Of a stretch of DNA of 64,000 nucleotides, positions 54,153 to 62,131 are shown piece after piece; the stretch's first letter is position 1, and each line of letters begins with the position of its first letter. The DNA lies in the NCBI GenBank assembly GCA_018660265.1, contig JABJKS010000051.1, positions 124,001 through 188,000 on the forward strand, in the 5' to 3' direction. The translations under genes were made by a program, and so were the position numbers. The notes below the pieces were generated by a model, which searched no databases, was not told the DNA's origin, and was given only the letters and a program-made list of their open reading frames with translations. Source of the stretch: Rhodospirillaceae bacterium. Lineage in GTDB: Bacteria; Pseudomonadota; Alphaproteobacteria; GCA-2731375.

Positions 54153-56485
54153 TACGCGGCCCTCCCACTTGCTTTTATATCGCGGGCTTTCTTCTCCAAT
54201 AGCTCCAACAATTTATCGGGCGTCAGGGGCAGGTCGGTGGCGCGCACGCCCATGGCATCGGCCACGGCGTTGGTCAGGGCGGGCAGGAAGCTGCTGAGCG
54301 AGCCTTCACCCGCTTCCTTGGCCCCAAAGGGTCCATGGGGGTCGTTGGCTTCGATGATGCCGACTTCTATGGGGGGGCTTTCAATAATTGTCGGCACCCG
54401 GTAATCCAGCATGTTGGCGTGCAGCAACAGCCCCTCGTGATATTGGGTTTCTTCCGACATTGCCTGACCCATACCCATCCAGACGGAGCCTTGAACCTGG
54501 CCTTCCACCGCCAAAGGATTGAGTGCCCTGCCGCAATCATGGGCCACCCAAACTTTGTCCACGGTAATCTCGGCGGTATAGGGATCCACAGTAACCTCAA
54601 CCACTTGGGCGGCATAACTGAACGCCATGGTACCGCCGATGGCCGCACCGCGATATTTCTTGCCGCCCCAGGATTCAGGGATGGTGTCGTAGGTACCTTT
54701 GACGGTGATGGTGCCTTCGCCCTTCAGTGCCTCCATCACCACTTCGTCAAAACTAAGGCCCTGGTCCTGCTGGCCACCGCGAAAAACCTCGCCCAGGCAT
54801 TCCACGTCTTCAGGCGCGATTTCCAACTTGCGCGCTGCGGCCGCAACCAAAGTCGCCTTCAGGTTTTGCGCCGCATCGATGGAGGCATTGCCGACCATGA
54901 AGGTGACGCGGGAGGAATAGGAGCCATTGTCCTTTGGCGTCACCGCGCTGTCGGAGGCAATAACGCGAATGCGGCTCATATCGACGCCCAGGGTTTCCGC
55001 CACGCATTGGGCCATCACCGTGGAAGATCCCTGGCCGATTTCCGCAGCCCCCGTCAGCAACGTAATCGAGGCATCCCAATCGACCCGCAAATGGATCGTC
55101 GCGTGCGGCTCCCCAGTCCAATGTTTGGGCTTTGAAGCGCCGGAAATATAGTGCGAACAGGCCATGCCCAGGCCCTTGTTGGGGCCCATCTTGCCCTTGC
55201 GCACCTTCCAGGCAGAGGCCGCCTCAGCCCAGTCCAGGCATTGATCCAGGCCATAGCTGTTCACCAGTAAATCATTCTCGGTCATGGTCGGGGCCACCAA
55301 AAGATTGGCCCGACGCACGGCGAAGGGATCAAGGCCAAGCTCGGTGGCCATATCATCAATCAGGCCCTCGAAAGCGAAGCGTGTCTTGACCGTACCATGG
55401 CCGCGAAAGGCGCCACAGGGCGGCGTATTGGTCAAAACCCGAAAGCCCTTGAAGCGGACGGAGGAAATGTCGTAAAGGCCGAAAATCATGGAACCGGCAT
55501 ATAGAATGGTAACGATGCCATAGCCGCTATAGGCACCACCGCGTTGTACAACGGAAAAATCGGTGGCGGTGATGGTGCCGTCCGCCTTCATGCCGACTTT
55601 CATCTTGATATGTGATTCCGGGCGGCCACGGTGGGTAATAAAGGTCTCCTCCCGGCTCAATACGACGCGCACCGTGCCCCGTGCCTTGCGCGCCAACAGA
55701 CCCGCGATCAAATCACTTTGCAGGGTTTCCGTGCGAGAGCCGAAGCCGCCGCCGATGTGGGGCTTGATCACCCTAATATGGCTGTCCGCCATGCCCATGG
55801 TCCGCGACAGCATCTTATGTACATAGAAAGGCACCTGGGTTGAGGGGCGAATGGTCAGGCGTTCGCGGCCCGGATCATATTCCGCATATGCCGCGTGCGG
55901 TTCCATCTGTACCTGGCAGACTTCCGCGCAACGGACGTCAACCTCCCGGATCAAGTCGGCCGCCGCCATTCCCTGATCCACATCGCCCAGATCAAAATCC
56001 ACCTCGCGTTCGATATTGCCGGGTTTTTCTTGGTGCAGATCCAAGGCGTCGTCGGCGCGGGCATCTGCAGCTGTGAAGTAGGCTGGAAGTTCTTCGTACG
56101 TCACCTCGATCAGATCCAGGGCCGCCTGGGCCGTGGCAACATTTATTGCGGCAACAGCTGCAACCGGTTCGCCCCGATAGCGGACCCGGCCACGGGCCAG
56201 GGCCCATTCGTTCATGGCAATTGGCAGGACGCCATAGCTGTCGGAACAATCAGCCTCCGTCACCACCGCCTTGACGCCCGGCAGGGCCTCTGCCTTCGAG
56301 GTATCTATCCTGATGATATTGGCGTGTGCATGGGGACTGCGCAGGATACGCCCCACCAGAGCCTCAATGGACTGGAAATCTGCGGCGAACATCGCCTTGC
56401 CGGTGGTTTTTTCCGGGCCGTCGACCAGGGGTTTCGGCACGCCAATGGACTGTACGGGTATGATGTCTTGCTCAGAGGTGCTCAT
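54152..56485 (-). CDS. hcrA: 4-hydroxybenzoyl-CoA reductase alpha (Mo) subunit, 777 aa
   Basis: The molybdopterin subunit. N-terminal GVPKPLVDGPEKTTGKAMFA, HIGGGFGSRTETLQSDLIAG, the substrate loop PPCGAFRGHGTVKTRFAFEG and the C-terminal FGAKEAGEGSLSSFLPALTN, where Glu is the expected catalytic base. Length is near the 769 of the Thauera enzyme. It overlaps hcrC by four bases and hcrB by one, in the order hcrC-hcrA-hcrB along the minus strand. The identity as 4-HBCR rests mainly on the hcrB cluster loop; other XO-type substrates are the alternative. Confidence 0.88.
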   Translation of the reverse strand: MSTSEQDIIPVQSIGVPKPLVDGPEKTTGKAMFAADFQSIEALVGRILRSPHAHANIIRIDTSKAEALPGVKAVVTEADCSDSYGVLPIAMNEWALARGRVRYRGEPVAAVAAINVATAQAALDLIEVTYEELPAYFTAADARADDALDLHQEKPGNIEREVDFDLGDVDQGMAAADLIREVDVRCAEVCQVQMEPHAAYAEYDPGRERLTIRPSTQVPFYVHKMLSRTMGMADSHIRVIKPHIGGGFGSRTETLQSDLIAGLLARKARGTVRVVLSREETFITHRGRPESHIKMKVGMKADGTITATDFSVVQRGGAYSGYGIVTILYAGSMIFGLYDISSVRFKGFRVLTNTPPCGAFRGHGTVKTRFAFEGLIDDMATELGLDPFAVRRANLLVAPTMTENDLLVNSYGLDQCLDWAEAASAWKVRKGKMGPNKGLGMACSHYISGASKPKHWTGEPHATIHLRVDWDASITLLTGAAEIGQGSSTVMAQCVAETLGVDMSRIRVIASDSAVTPKDNGSYSSRVTFMVGNASIDAAQNLKATLVAAAARKLEIAPEDVECLGEVFRGGQQDQGLSFDEVVMEALKGEGTITVKGTYDTIPESWGGKKYRGAAIGGTMAFSYAAQVVEVTVDPYTAEITVDKVWVAHDCGRALNPLAVEGQVQGSVWMGMGQAMSEETQYHEGLLLHANMLDYRVPTIIESPPIEVGIIEANDPHGPFGAKEAGEGSLSSFLPALTNAVADAMGVRATDLPLTPDKLLELLEKKARDIKASGRAA

Positions 56486-56976
56486 GATGCCAACGCCTCA
56501 TCAGCAATTTCGTTGGCAATTTCAGCGGCGAACTGCACCGCCTCGATGATTTTCACATAACCGGTGCAGCGGCAGATATTTGCCGCCAGAGCATTGCGAA
56601 TGGCGGCTTCATCCGGTTTGGGGTTGGCGCGCAATAATGCTTCCGATGCCATGATCATGCCCGGTGTGCAAAATCCGCATTGGGCACCAAGCTTTTCATC
56701 AAAGCCCCGTTGCAGGGCGGACAACCGGTTGTCCCGGGACAGGCCGTCAACTGTTTCGATCCTGGCACCCTGACAGGTAACCGCCAGGGTCAGGCAGCTA
56801 TGGCGCGGCCGGTCATTGATCAGAACCGTACAGGCACCACATTCTCCGCCGTCGCACCCAACCTTGGTGCCGGTCAGGCCGATATTTTCGCGCAGGTAAT
56901 CCACCAACAACATGTTATCGGGGATGACATCATCGCGGGTGGTGCCATTCACGCTCAGGGATAAAACGGTTTTCAT
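56482..56976 (-). CDS. hcrC: 4-hydroxybenzoyl-CoA reductase gamma ([2Fe-2S]) subunit, 164 aa
   Basis: Both [2Fe-2S] sites are intact: Cys41, Cys46, Cys49, Cys61 (GCDGGECGACTVLIND) and Cys100, Cys103, Cys135, Cys137 (QCGFCTPGMIMAS, NICRCTGYVKII). The start ATG 56976 (MKTVLSLSVNG) has a gcaggag ribosome site; an extended frame to 57042 runs into the operator region and is rejected. It is the first gene of the hcr operon, 46 bases downstream of the palindrome at 57023. Confidence 0.93.
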   Translation of the reverse strand: MKTVLSLSVNGTTRDDVIPDNMLLVDYLRENIGLTGTKVGCDGGECGACTVLINDRPRHSCLTLAVTCQGARIETVDGLSRDNRLSALQRGFDEKLGAQCGFCTPGMIMASEALLRANPKPDEAAIRNALAANICRCTGYVKIIEAVQFAAEIANEIADEALAS

Positions 56977-57022
56977 CACGGGTCTCCTGCATCGCTGCTT
57001 TGTGGGCAGGGTGACTATAGCC

Positions 57023-57054
57023 CTATAATGTTTGGTACCCAAACAATATTATAG
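57023..57054. promoter_or_regulatory. Palindromic operator and -10 box in front of the hcr operon
   Basis: GTTTGG (57030-57035), TAC and CCAAAC (57039-57044) form a perfect 6-bp inverted repeat. Outer CTATAAT (57023-57029) and ATTATAG (57048-57054) extend it, with a 3-base offset. On the minus strand TATAAT at 57048-57053 is a consensus -10, so the palindrome would cover the transcription start, as expected for a repressor site. The opposite strand also reads TATAAT at 57024-57029. No good -35 was found for either. Confidence 0.6.
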
Positions 57055-57060
57055 TAGCGT

Positions 57061-57453
57061 TTAATCCGGGATCACGGCAGTCGCCTCAATTTCAAGCTTG
57101 GCCCCGTTTTCAATAAAGCCTTCGACGCCAATAACCGCCATGACTGGGTAATGGTTGCCAAAGAATTCGCGGTAGGCAGCGCCCAGGGCTTTGCCGGCGG
57201 CAAGGTATTCCGCGCGATCGCTGACGTACTAGGTCAGGCGTACAAGGTGCTCCGGCCTGGCCCCGGCTGCATGCAGCAGGTCAGTAATATTGGCAAAGAT
57301 CTGCCGTGCCTGACCGGCAAAATCGTCTGTCTCAAATTCTTCCTGCGCATTCCATCCGACAATACCGGCCAGAAACACCATTTCGCCACGGGTGGCGATG
57401 CCATTGCTATAGCCTTTTGCGCGCGGCCAGTCGGGGGGTTGTAGGAATTTCAT
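57061..57453 (-). pseudogene. Rid-family (YjgF-like) protein interrupted by an amber codon
   Basis: Residues 1-74 (MKFLQPPDWPRAKGYSNGIA to PEHLVRLT) are followed by TAG at 57229-57231, then the frame goes on YVSDRAEYLAAGKALGAAYR to ENGAKLEIEATAVIPD and a normal TAA at 57061. Family members read RLTWYVTD here, so a TGG-to-TAG change is the likely cause (mutation or sequencing error). The ribosome site is strong (caggaggacgatcATG). Rid proteins remove reactive enamine/imine by-products. The catalytic Arg of RidA is absent, so it belongs to another Rid subgroup. It sits just upstream of hcrC on the same strand. Confidence 0.8.
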
Positions 57454-57496
57454 GATCGTCCTCCTGTATCAATTCAGAGGACGATGAGAACACGGC

Positions 57497-60184
57497 TTAG
57501 GACGGGCTGTCCAATGCTTGTAGACGCTCGGCCGGGAACCAAATACGCGCCGTAGTTCCCATATCAACTTTACTATCCAATTCCAGGCCACCACCATGCA
57601 GTTCGACCAATGTTGTCGCAAGTGGCAGACCCAGCCCGGTGCCTTGGTGGGAGCGGTTCATGGCGCTGTCGACCTGGCCAAATGTCGTCAAAACTTTGGG
57701 CAGGTCATGCGCGGCGATGCCGATGCCATCATCGATCACTTCGATCCATAACCGTCCGTCCTCACCCAAGTGTGCTTTGATGTTAATCTGCCCGCCCGGT
57801 GCGGTGAACTTCACGGCGTTGGATAATAAATTCAAAAGGATTTGTTTAAAGACGCGCACATCGGCATGCAAGGTTGGTAGGTCGGCCTCAATCACGTTTG
57901 TGATTTCCAAGTTATTTTCGTCGGCCTTGGACTTGATCATATTGACGCAGGCCGTGACCACCTGATCAATCCGGATGGCCTCTTCATACAATTCAGCACG
58001 CCCTGCCTCAATCTTGGAAATGTCCAAGATATCACTGATCAAATCCAGCAAATGCTCGCCGGACTTAACGACATAGCCGATCTGTTCGCTTTGTTTTTCA
58101 TTCAGGTCGCCATGCAGTCCCATGCCCAGCATTTGTGAAAAACCGATGATGGCATTCAAGGGTGTGCGTAGTTCATGGCTCATATTCGCCAGGAATTCAG
58201 ATTTTGCCCGATCGGCGAATTCCGCCTCTTCCTTGGCTTGGCGCAGACTACGTTCTGCTTCCTGGCGGTCTGTTGTATCGACCAAAATAATCAACGTGCT
58301 GCCGTCACCGGTCTTGTGCTCGTTCAGATCAAATGTCGCATCCGTGTGGACAATTTCTATGGGTCCACGTGGATTTCTATGCTGTTCCAGCCGGTTTTGA
58401 ATCCAAGCCTCTGGGTCTGCACCAAGACCCTTGTAGGCGCCAGCGTTGACTTGGGTGCGCAATAGATCTTCGAATGTGACGCCGGTTTGGCTGGGATCCG
58501 TCTCAAATTTGTTGAGGTTGCGATATCGTTCATTGCAATGAACCAATCTATCTTCCTCGTCGAAAAGAGCGAACGCAACCGGCATATGCTCAACAGCGGT
58601 AATGAAACGCTGCTGCAAATCTGCGGCCCTGCGTTGGGCTTCGATCTCCGCCGTGATGTCGGTCCCGGTTCCACGATAGCCCTGAAAAATGCCGTCACTG
58701 TCAAAAACCGGCTTGCCGCTCACTGACCAATGGAGAAAACGGCCATCGTCGTGGGGATAGATATAGCGATAGTCCCGGAACGGGCGGTGGGCTTTAAGAT
58801 CTTCCTCGTGGCGCAGCCAGCCCTCGTAATTCGGGTCGGCCTTGACGACCTGTTGTCGGGTTTTGCCAAGGGCGCTGTCGGGTAAAACACCTGTTATCTG
58901 GCCCGCGCGTTCGGAAAAATAGGTATAGCGCAAATCCGCATCCATTTCCCACAACCAGTCCGTCCCGATCTCGGCAAAATCCTGGAACCGTGCCTCGCTC
59001 AACCGCAAAGCCTCTTCCAGGCGTCGATGTTCCGAGATGTCCTGTAATCCAACTAAATTCGCCTTGCGGCCCTGATAGGTGGTCCTAACGACACTTAGGG
59101 AAGCCCAGAAGATACCGCCGTCCAGGCGTTTGAATGGCGCTTCGTATTGGTCGATCCTGCCATCACGATTCAAAATTTCGGTAATATGGTCGAAATCCGC
59201 CATATCGACATAGGACATGGTCGTCGGCTGGCCTATCAGCTGTTCCTGTGTCCGGCCAAGTATATCGCAGGCCAGATTGTTGGCATATTGATGTATACCG
59301 TCGGCCGTAATGACCAGGGGCACTGGGGCGACCTCCAGCAACAGGCGAAATCTCTCCTCGCTTTCAATCAAGGCCTGTTTAGCAAGAACTTCATCGGTGA
59401 CTTTACGCCCGACGGTTAGAAAGGCTTTAACGCCGCCTAATTCGATGTGCTCACTGGAAAATTCGAAATGCTCCATAGTTCCGTCGGGCGTGGACATGGA
59501 AACCGGGAAATTGCGGACCCGGCGGTTTTTTTGCATTTCGTCAATGAATGGCGGCCGCACATATTGGCCGCGCCAAAGATCGAGGTCCTGGGTCGTTTTG
59601 CCGATGATCTCATCTTTTCGCAGACTGTAATAATCCGCGAATTGTTGGTTGGCGTTGATAAAGCGGCCATCATCGGCGCGCGTCAAAGCGACCATTTCCG
59701 GGTTTGCATCAAAGGCCGTGGCAAGTGTCCGCTCTAACTCCGCCCTTTTGGTGATGTTCGTGATCGTTGAATACAGCCGCTCTTCACCCTCGAATATTAT
59801 ATGATCCGCAGAAATCAGGACTGTTATTACCTGGCCATCTTTCGTCCGCATCTGGGTTTCGAAATTTCGAACTTTCCCATCCTGCTGCAATAATTTCAGG
59901 TAACCGTTCCGTTGGTCATCCGTCGCGTCCCAAATACCCAGTTCGACCGAGCTTTCGCCAAGGACTTCATCCTCGGCGTAACCATAGGTTTGGCACCAGG
60001 CATCGTTGACCCGAAAAAATTGGCCGTTTTCGATACTGGTAATCGTCAGACAAATGGGGCTTTGTTGAAAAATGCGGGTAAATTGCGCCTCTGAACGGCG
60101 TAGTCGCTGCACCTCGCGCAGCAGGTCTTCGTCGCCCGGCGATGGCAAGGAAGACAGTGTCGCATCTGTGTCTAAATTCGTCAT
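57497..60184 (-). CDS. Soluble multi-PAS histidine kinase, 895 aa
   Basis: Five PAS-type sensor regions in succession (about 30-150, 155-275, 285-395, 405-520, 530-640; marks such as FTRIFQQSPICLTITSIENG and YRYIYPHDDGRFLHWSVSG), then HisKA with EFLANMSHELRTPLNAIIGF (His phosphorylation site), and HATPase_c ending HQGTGLGLPLATTLVELHGG. There is no receiver and no membrane segment. It likely senses cytoplasmic redox, light or metabolite cues. No response regulator is adjacent; the upstream gene is a MAPEG protein transcribed from a separate unit. Confidence 0.94.
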   Translation of the reverse strand: MTNLDTDATLSSLPSPGDEDLLREVQRLRRSEAQFTRIFQQSPICLTITSIENGQFFRVNDAWCQTYGYAEDEVLGESSVELGIWDATDDQRNGYLKLLQQDGKVRNFETQMRTKDGQVITVLISADHIIFEGEERLYSTITNITKRAELERTLATAFDANPEMVALTRADDGRFINANQQFADYYSLRKDEIIGKTTQDLDLWRGQYVRPPFIDEMQKNRRVRNFPVSMSTPDGTMEHFEFSSEHIELGGVKAFLTVGRKVTDEVLAKQALIESEERFRLLLEVAPVPLVITADGIHQYANNLACDILGRTQEQLIGQPTTMSYVDMADFDHITEILNRDGRIDQYEAPFKRLDGGIFWASLSVVRTTYQGRKANLVGLQDISEHRRLEEALRLSEARFQDFAEIGTDWLWEMDADLRYTYFSERAGQITGVLPDSALGKTRQQVVKADPNYEGWLRHEEDLKAHRPFRDYRYIYPHDDGRFLHWSVSGKPVFDSDGIFQGYRGTGTDITAEIEAQRRAADLQQRFITAVEHMPVAFALFDEEDRLVHCNERYRNLNKFETDPSQTGVTFEDLLRTQVNAGAYKGLGADPEAWIQNRLEQHRNPRGPIEIVHTDATFDLNEHKTGDGSTLIILVDTTDRQEAERSLRQAKEEAEFADRAKSEFLANMSHELRTPLNAIIGFSQMLGMGLHGDLNEKQSEQIGYVVKSGEHLLDLISDILDISKIEAGRAELYEEAIRIDQVVTACVNMIKSKADENNLEITNVIEADLPTLHADVRVFKQILLNLLSNAVKFTAPGGQINIKAHLGEDGRLWIEVIDDGIGIAAHDLPKVLTTFGQVDSAMNRSHQGTGLGLPLATTLVELHGGGLELDSKVDMGTTARIWFPAERLQALDSPS

Positions 60185-60332
60185 CGAACCGATTTCAACA
60201 GAATTATCATTGTTGGTGCGAAGTCCATTGCAACCATGATTTCCCGCCCAGAATAAACCAATTTCTTATTGCGCCGCCAAGAATAGAATATCCAGGTTAA
60301 CACAAAGGCAAATTTTTTCGAAAGTCTGCAAA

Positions 60333-60363
60333 GAAAAAACGGCGGCGGGGATGCCCCGCCGCC
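60333..60363 (-). terminator. Intrinsic terminator of the MAPEG gene
   Basis: A 10-bp stem, ggcggcgggg (60341-60350) with ccccgccgcc (60354-60363), loop atg. On the minus strand the stem is followed by gttttttc. It is 35 bases after the MAPEG stop. Rich in GC and without mismatches. Confidence 0.85.
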
Positions 60364-60397
60364 TTGATTGGTTTGTCCGAATAGTATGTTGCCTTTG

Positions 60398-60790
60398 TCA
60401 TGCCATAAGAATTGGCCAAGCCATCATAACCAGGCCGATGATCGAGACGGCCCAAACACCGGTGCGCAACCACGGTACCCCCACCAGATACACGATGGCA
60501 TGAACCAAGCGTGCCCCGACAAATATCTGCGCACCCAATGCGGTCTGATCGTTGTTTAGGCCGGCAATTTGTATGATCAGTACCAAAATGGCGAATAGCA
60601 CCAAACTTTCCAGCATATTGGCGTGGGCCCGAACCGCCCGGCCGGCCATATCACTTGGCGCAGGCAGACCGTCCCGATTGCCTGCAAGTTCTGACAAGCT
60701 GACTTGCCCCAAGGTCAATAAAACCGCAACCACGACTTGGGCAAGGGTCAATACGCCGGCCCAGAACAACATCGTCAATTCAATTGTCAT
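60398..60790 (-). CDS. MAPEG family membrane protein, 130 aa
   Basis: MAPEG proteins are four-helix membrane proteins related to leukotriene C4 synthase and microsomal glutathione transferase. Four hydrophobic segments are visible, with RAHANMLESLVLFAILVLII and VGARLVHAIVYLVGVPWLRT diagnostic. Bacterial members are mostly of unknown substrate. It is a monocistronic unit with its own terminator. Confidence 0.85.
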   Translation of the reverse strand: MTIELTMLFWAGVLTLAQVVVAVLLTLGQVSLSELAGNRDGLPAPSDMAGRAVRAHANMLESLVLFAILVLIIQIAGLNNDQTALGAQIFVGARLVHAIVYLVGVPWLRTGVWAVSIIGLVMMAWPILMA

Positions 60791-60912
60791 ATCCGATTTC
60801 CCCTCAAATTATGAATTCGTTAACCATGTATATTGTGTTCAATTTTCAATCATATACCAGATAGACGGTTGTCACAAATCACAGATTTGAAAAGTATGGG
60901 CGCGTTTCAGGT

Positions 60913-61686
60913 TTAGGTTCGCAACGTGGGCAGGCCAATGCCCGTAGCATCAAAGCCGCCATCGACGGCCAAAATCTGGCCGGTGATATATTTAGCGTTG
61001 TCGCCACAAAGGAAAAATACCGCATCGGCGATTTCCTGCTCCAGCCCATAGCGGTTCAGGGGAATGGCGTCGTGATAGTCCGCGCGAATTTCGGCGCTAT
61101 GCACAGCCTTGGCCATTGCCGTATCCACGGGCCCGGGTGACACTGCGTTAACCCGAATGCCGACCTCGCCCAATTCGGCGGCCTGCTGTTTAGTCAGGTG
61201 CATCAGGCCGGCTTTGGACGTACCGTAGGCTACCCGCAAGGTGCTTGCCCGCAAACCTGATATGGAAGTGATGTTGACGATGGCACCGCCACCGTTCCGG
61301 ATCATTACCCGTGCGCTGGCCTGACTACACAAAAACGGCCCACTCAGATTGACGTCCAGCACCCGTTGCCATTCCCGATAGGTGGTTTCCAGCAATGGTT
61401 TGAAGACAGCGGTGCCCGCATTATTGACCAGAGCGTCGATGCGGCCAAAACGTTCGTCGACTTGATCGATGGCACCTTGAACCTGTTCAGGCTCGGCCAC
61501 ATCGCAGGGGAGGGCTATGATTTCGCCCGCATTGCCGAATGCTGTCGCGGTTCGGCCCAGATTATCGCCGTCAATATCAAGCAACGCCACACGCCAGCCC
61601 GCATCCAGGAAACAGCGCGCCGTGGTGCGCCCGATACCACGGGCGGCACCGGTCACCACGGCGACTTTGTCAATTGCCTCCGTCAT
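60913..61686 (-). CDS. Short-chain dehydrogenase/reductase, 257 aa
   Basis: NAD(P)-dependent SDR. TGxxxGxG is VTGAARGIGRTTARC (11-25), NNAG is VNNAGTAVFKPLLE, and the active site is YGTSK (AYGTSKAGLMHL) after the S in INITSISGLR. The C-terminal tail GQILAVDGGFDATGIG is usual. It is 16 bases after the DUF35 gene and probably in one operon with the thiolase-like gene, which points to a keto or hydroxyacyl-CoA step. Confidence 0.9.
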   Translation of the reverse strand: MTEAIDKVAVVTGAARGIGRTTARCFLDAGWRVALLDIDGDNLGRTATAFGNAGEIIALPCDVAEPEQVQGAIDQVDERFGRIDALVNNAGTAVFKPLLETTYREWQRVLDVNLSGPFLCSQASARVMIRNGGGAIVNITSISGLRASTLRVAYGTSKAGLMHLTKQQAAELGEVGIRVNAVSPGPVDTAMAKAVHSAEIRADYHDAIPLNRYGLEQEIADAVFFLCGDNAKYITGQILAVDGGFDATGIGLPTLRT

Positions 61687-61701
61687 TGGCGGCAGGTTCC
61701 G

Positions 61702-62115
61702 TTAAGCCGGATAGAAAACGGGCAAGGTTACATCTGCCGTTGCGTCCTCGTATCCCAACTTTACAGGCATATCGATGCTTAACCCGTCGGGTTTCACATC
61801 CCGCATCTGGGCGCAAATACGAACGCCTTCCTCCAGATCCACAGTGACCAGGGTCAGGGGTAGGTCTGCCAGAAAGGCCGGATGGAAGGCGTGGTGGGAG
61901 ACGGTCCAGCTGTGCACCGTACCCTTGCCCGAAGCACGAACCCATTCAGAATTCATAGACAGGCAGCTATCGCATACGGGGCGGGGATAGTGGCGGATCT
62001 TGCCGCAATCGGCACACCGTTGCAGGCGCATGTTGTGTTCCTTCATGCTGTCCCAGAACGGTTTTGTTTCCCTGTTCAGGGGCGGCATGGGTTTGTCTTC
62101 AACGGGATTTGTCAT
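61702..62115 (-). CDS. DUF35 / OB-fold zinc-ribbon protein, 137 aa
   Basis: A Zn-ribbon with Cys pairs CADCGKIRHYPRPVCDSC followed by an OB-fold (GKGTVHSWTVSHHAF, ALVTVDLEEGVR-type, final PVFYPA). In SCPx-like and Ltp2-like systems such a protein is the obligate partner of a thiolase-like enzyme and binds acyl-CoA. Here it lies 16 bases after the thiolase-like gene. The start at 62115 (MTNPVEDKPMPPLN) is preferred over an extended frame. Confidence 0.87.
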   Translation of the reverse strand: MTNPVEDKPMPPLNRETKPFWDSMKEHNMRLQRCADCGKIRHYPRPVCDSCLSMNSEWVRASGKGTVHSWTVSHHAFHPAFLADLPLTLVTVDLEEGVRICAQMRDVKPDGLSIDMPVKLGYEDATADVTLPVFYPA

Positions 62116-62131
62116 AAATTTCTGCTCTTTA

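Noticed and set aside
57229-57231. TAG as a pyrrolysine codon
   Set aside because: The family has Trp there, Rid proteins are not Pyl proteins, and no pyl genes are visible; a TGG-to-TAG change is simpler.
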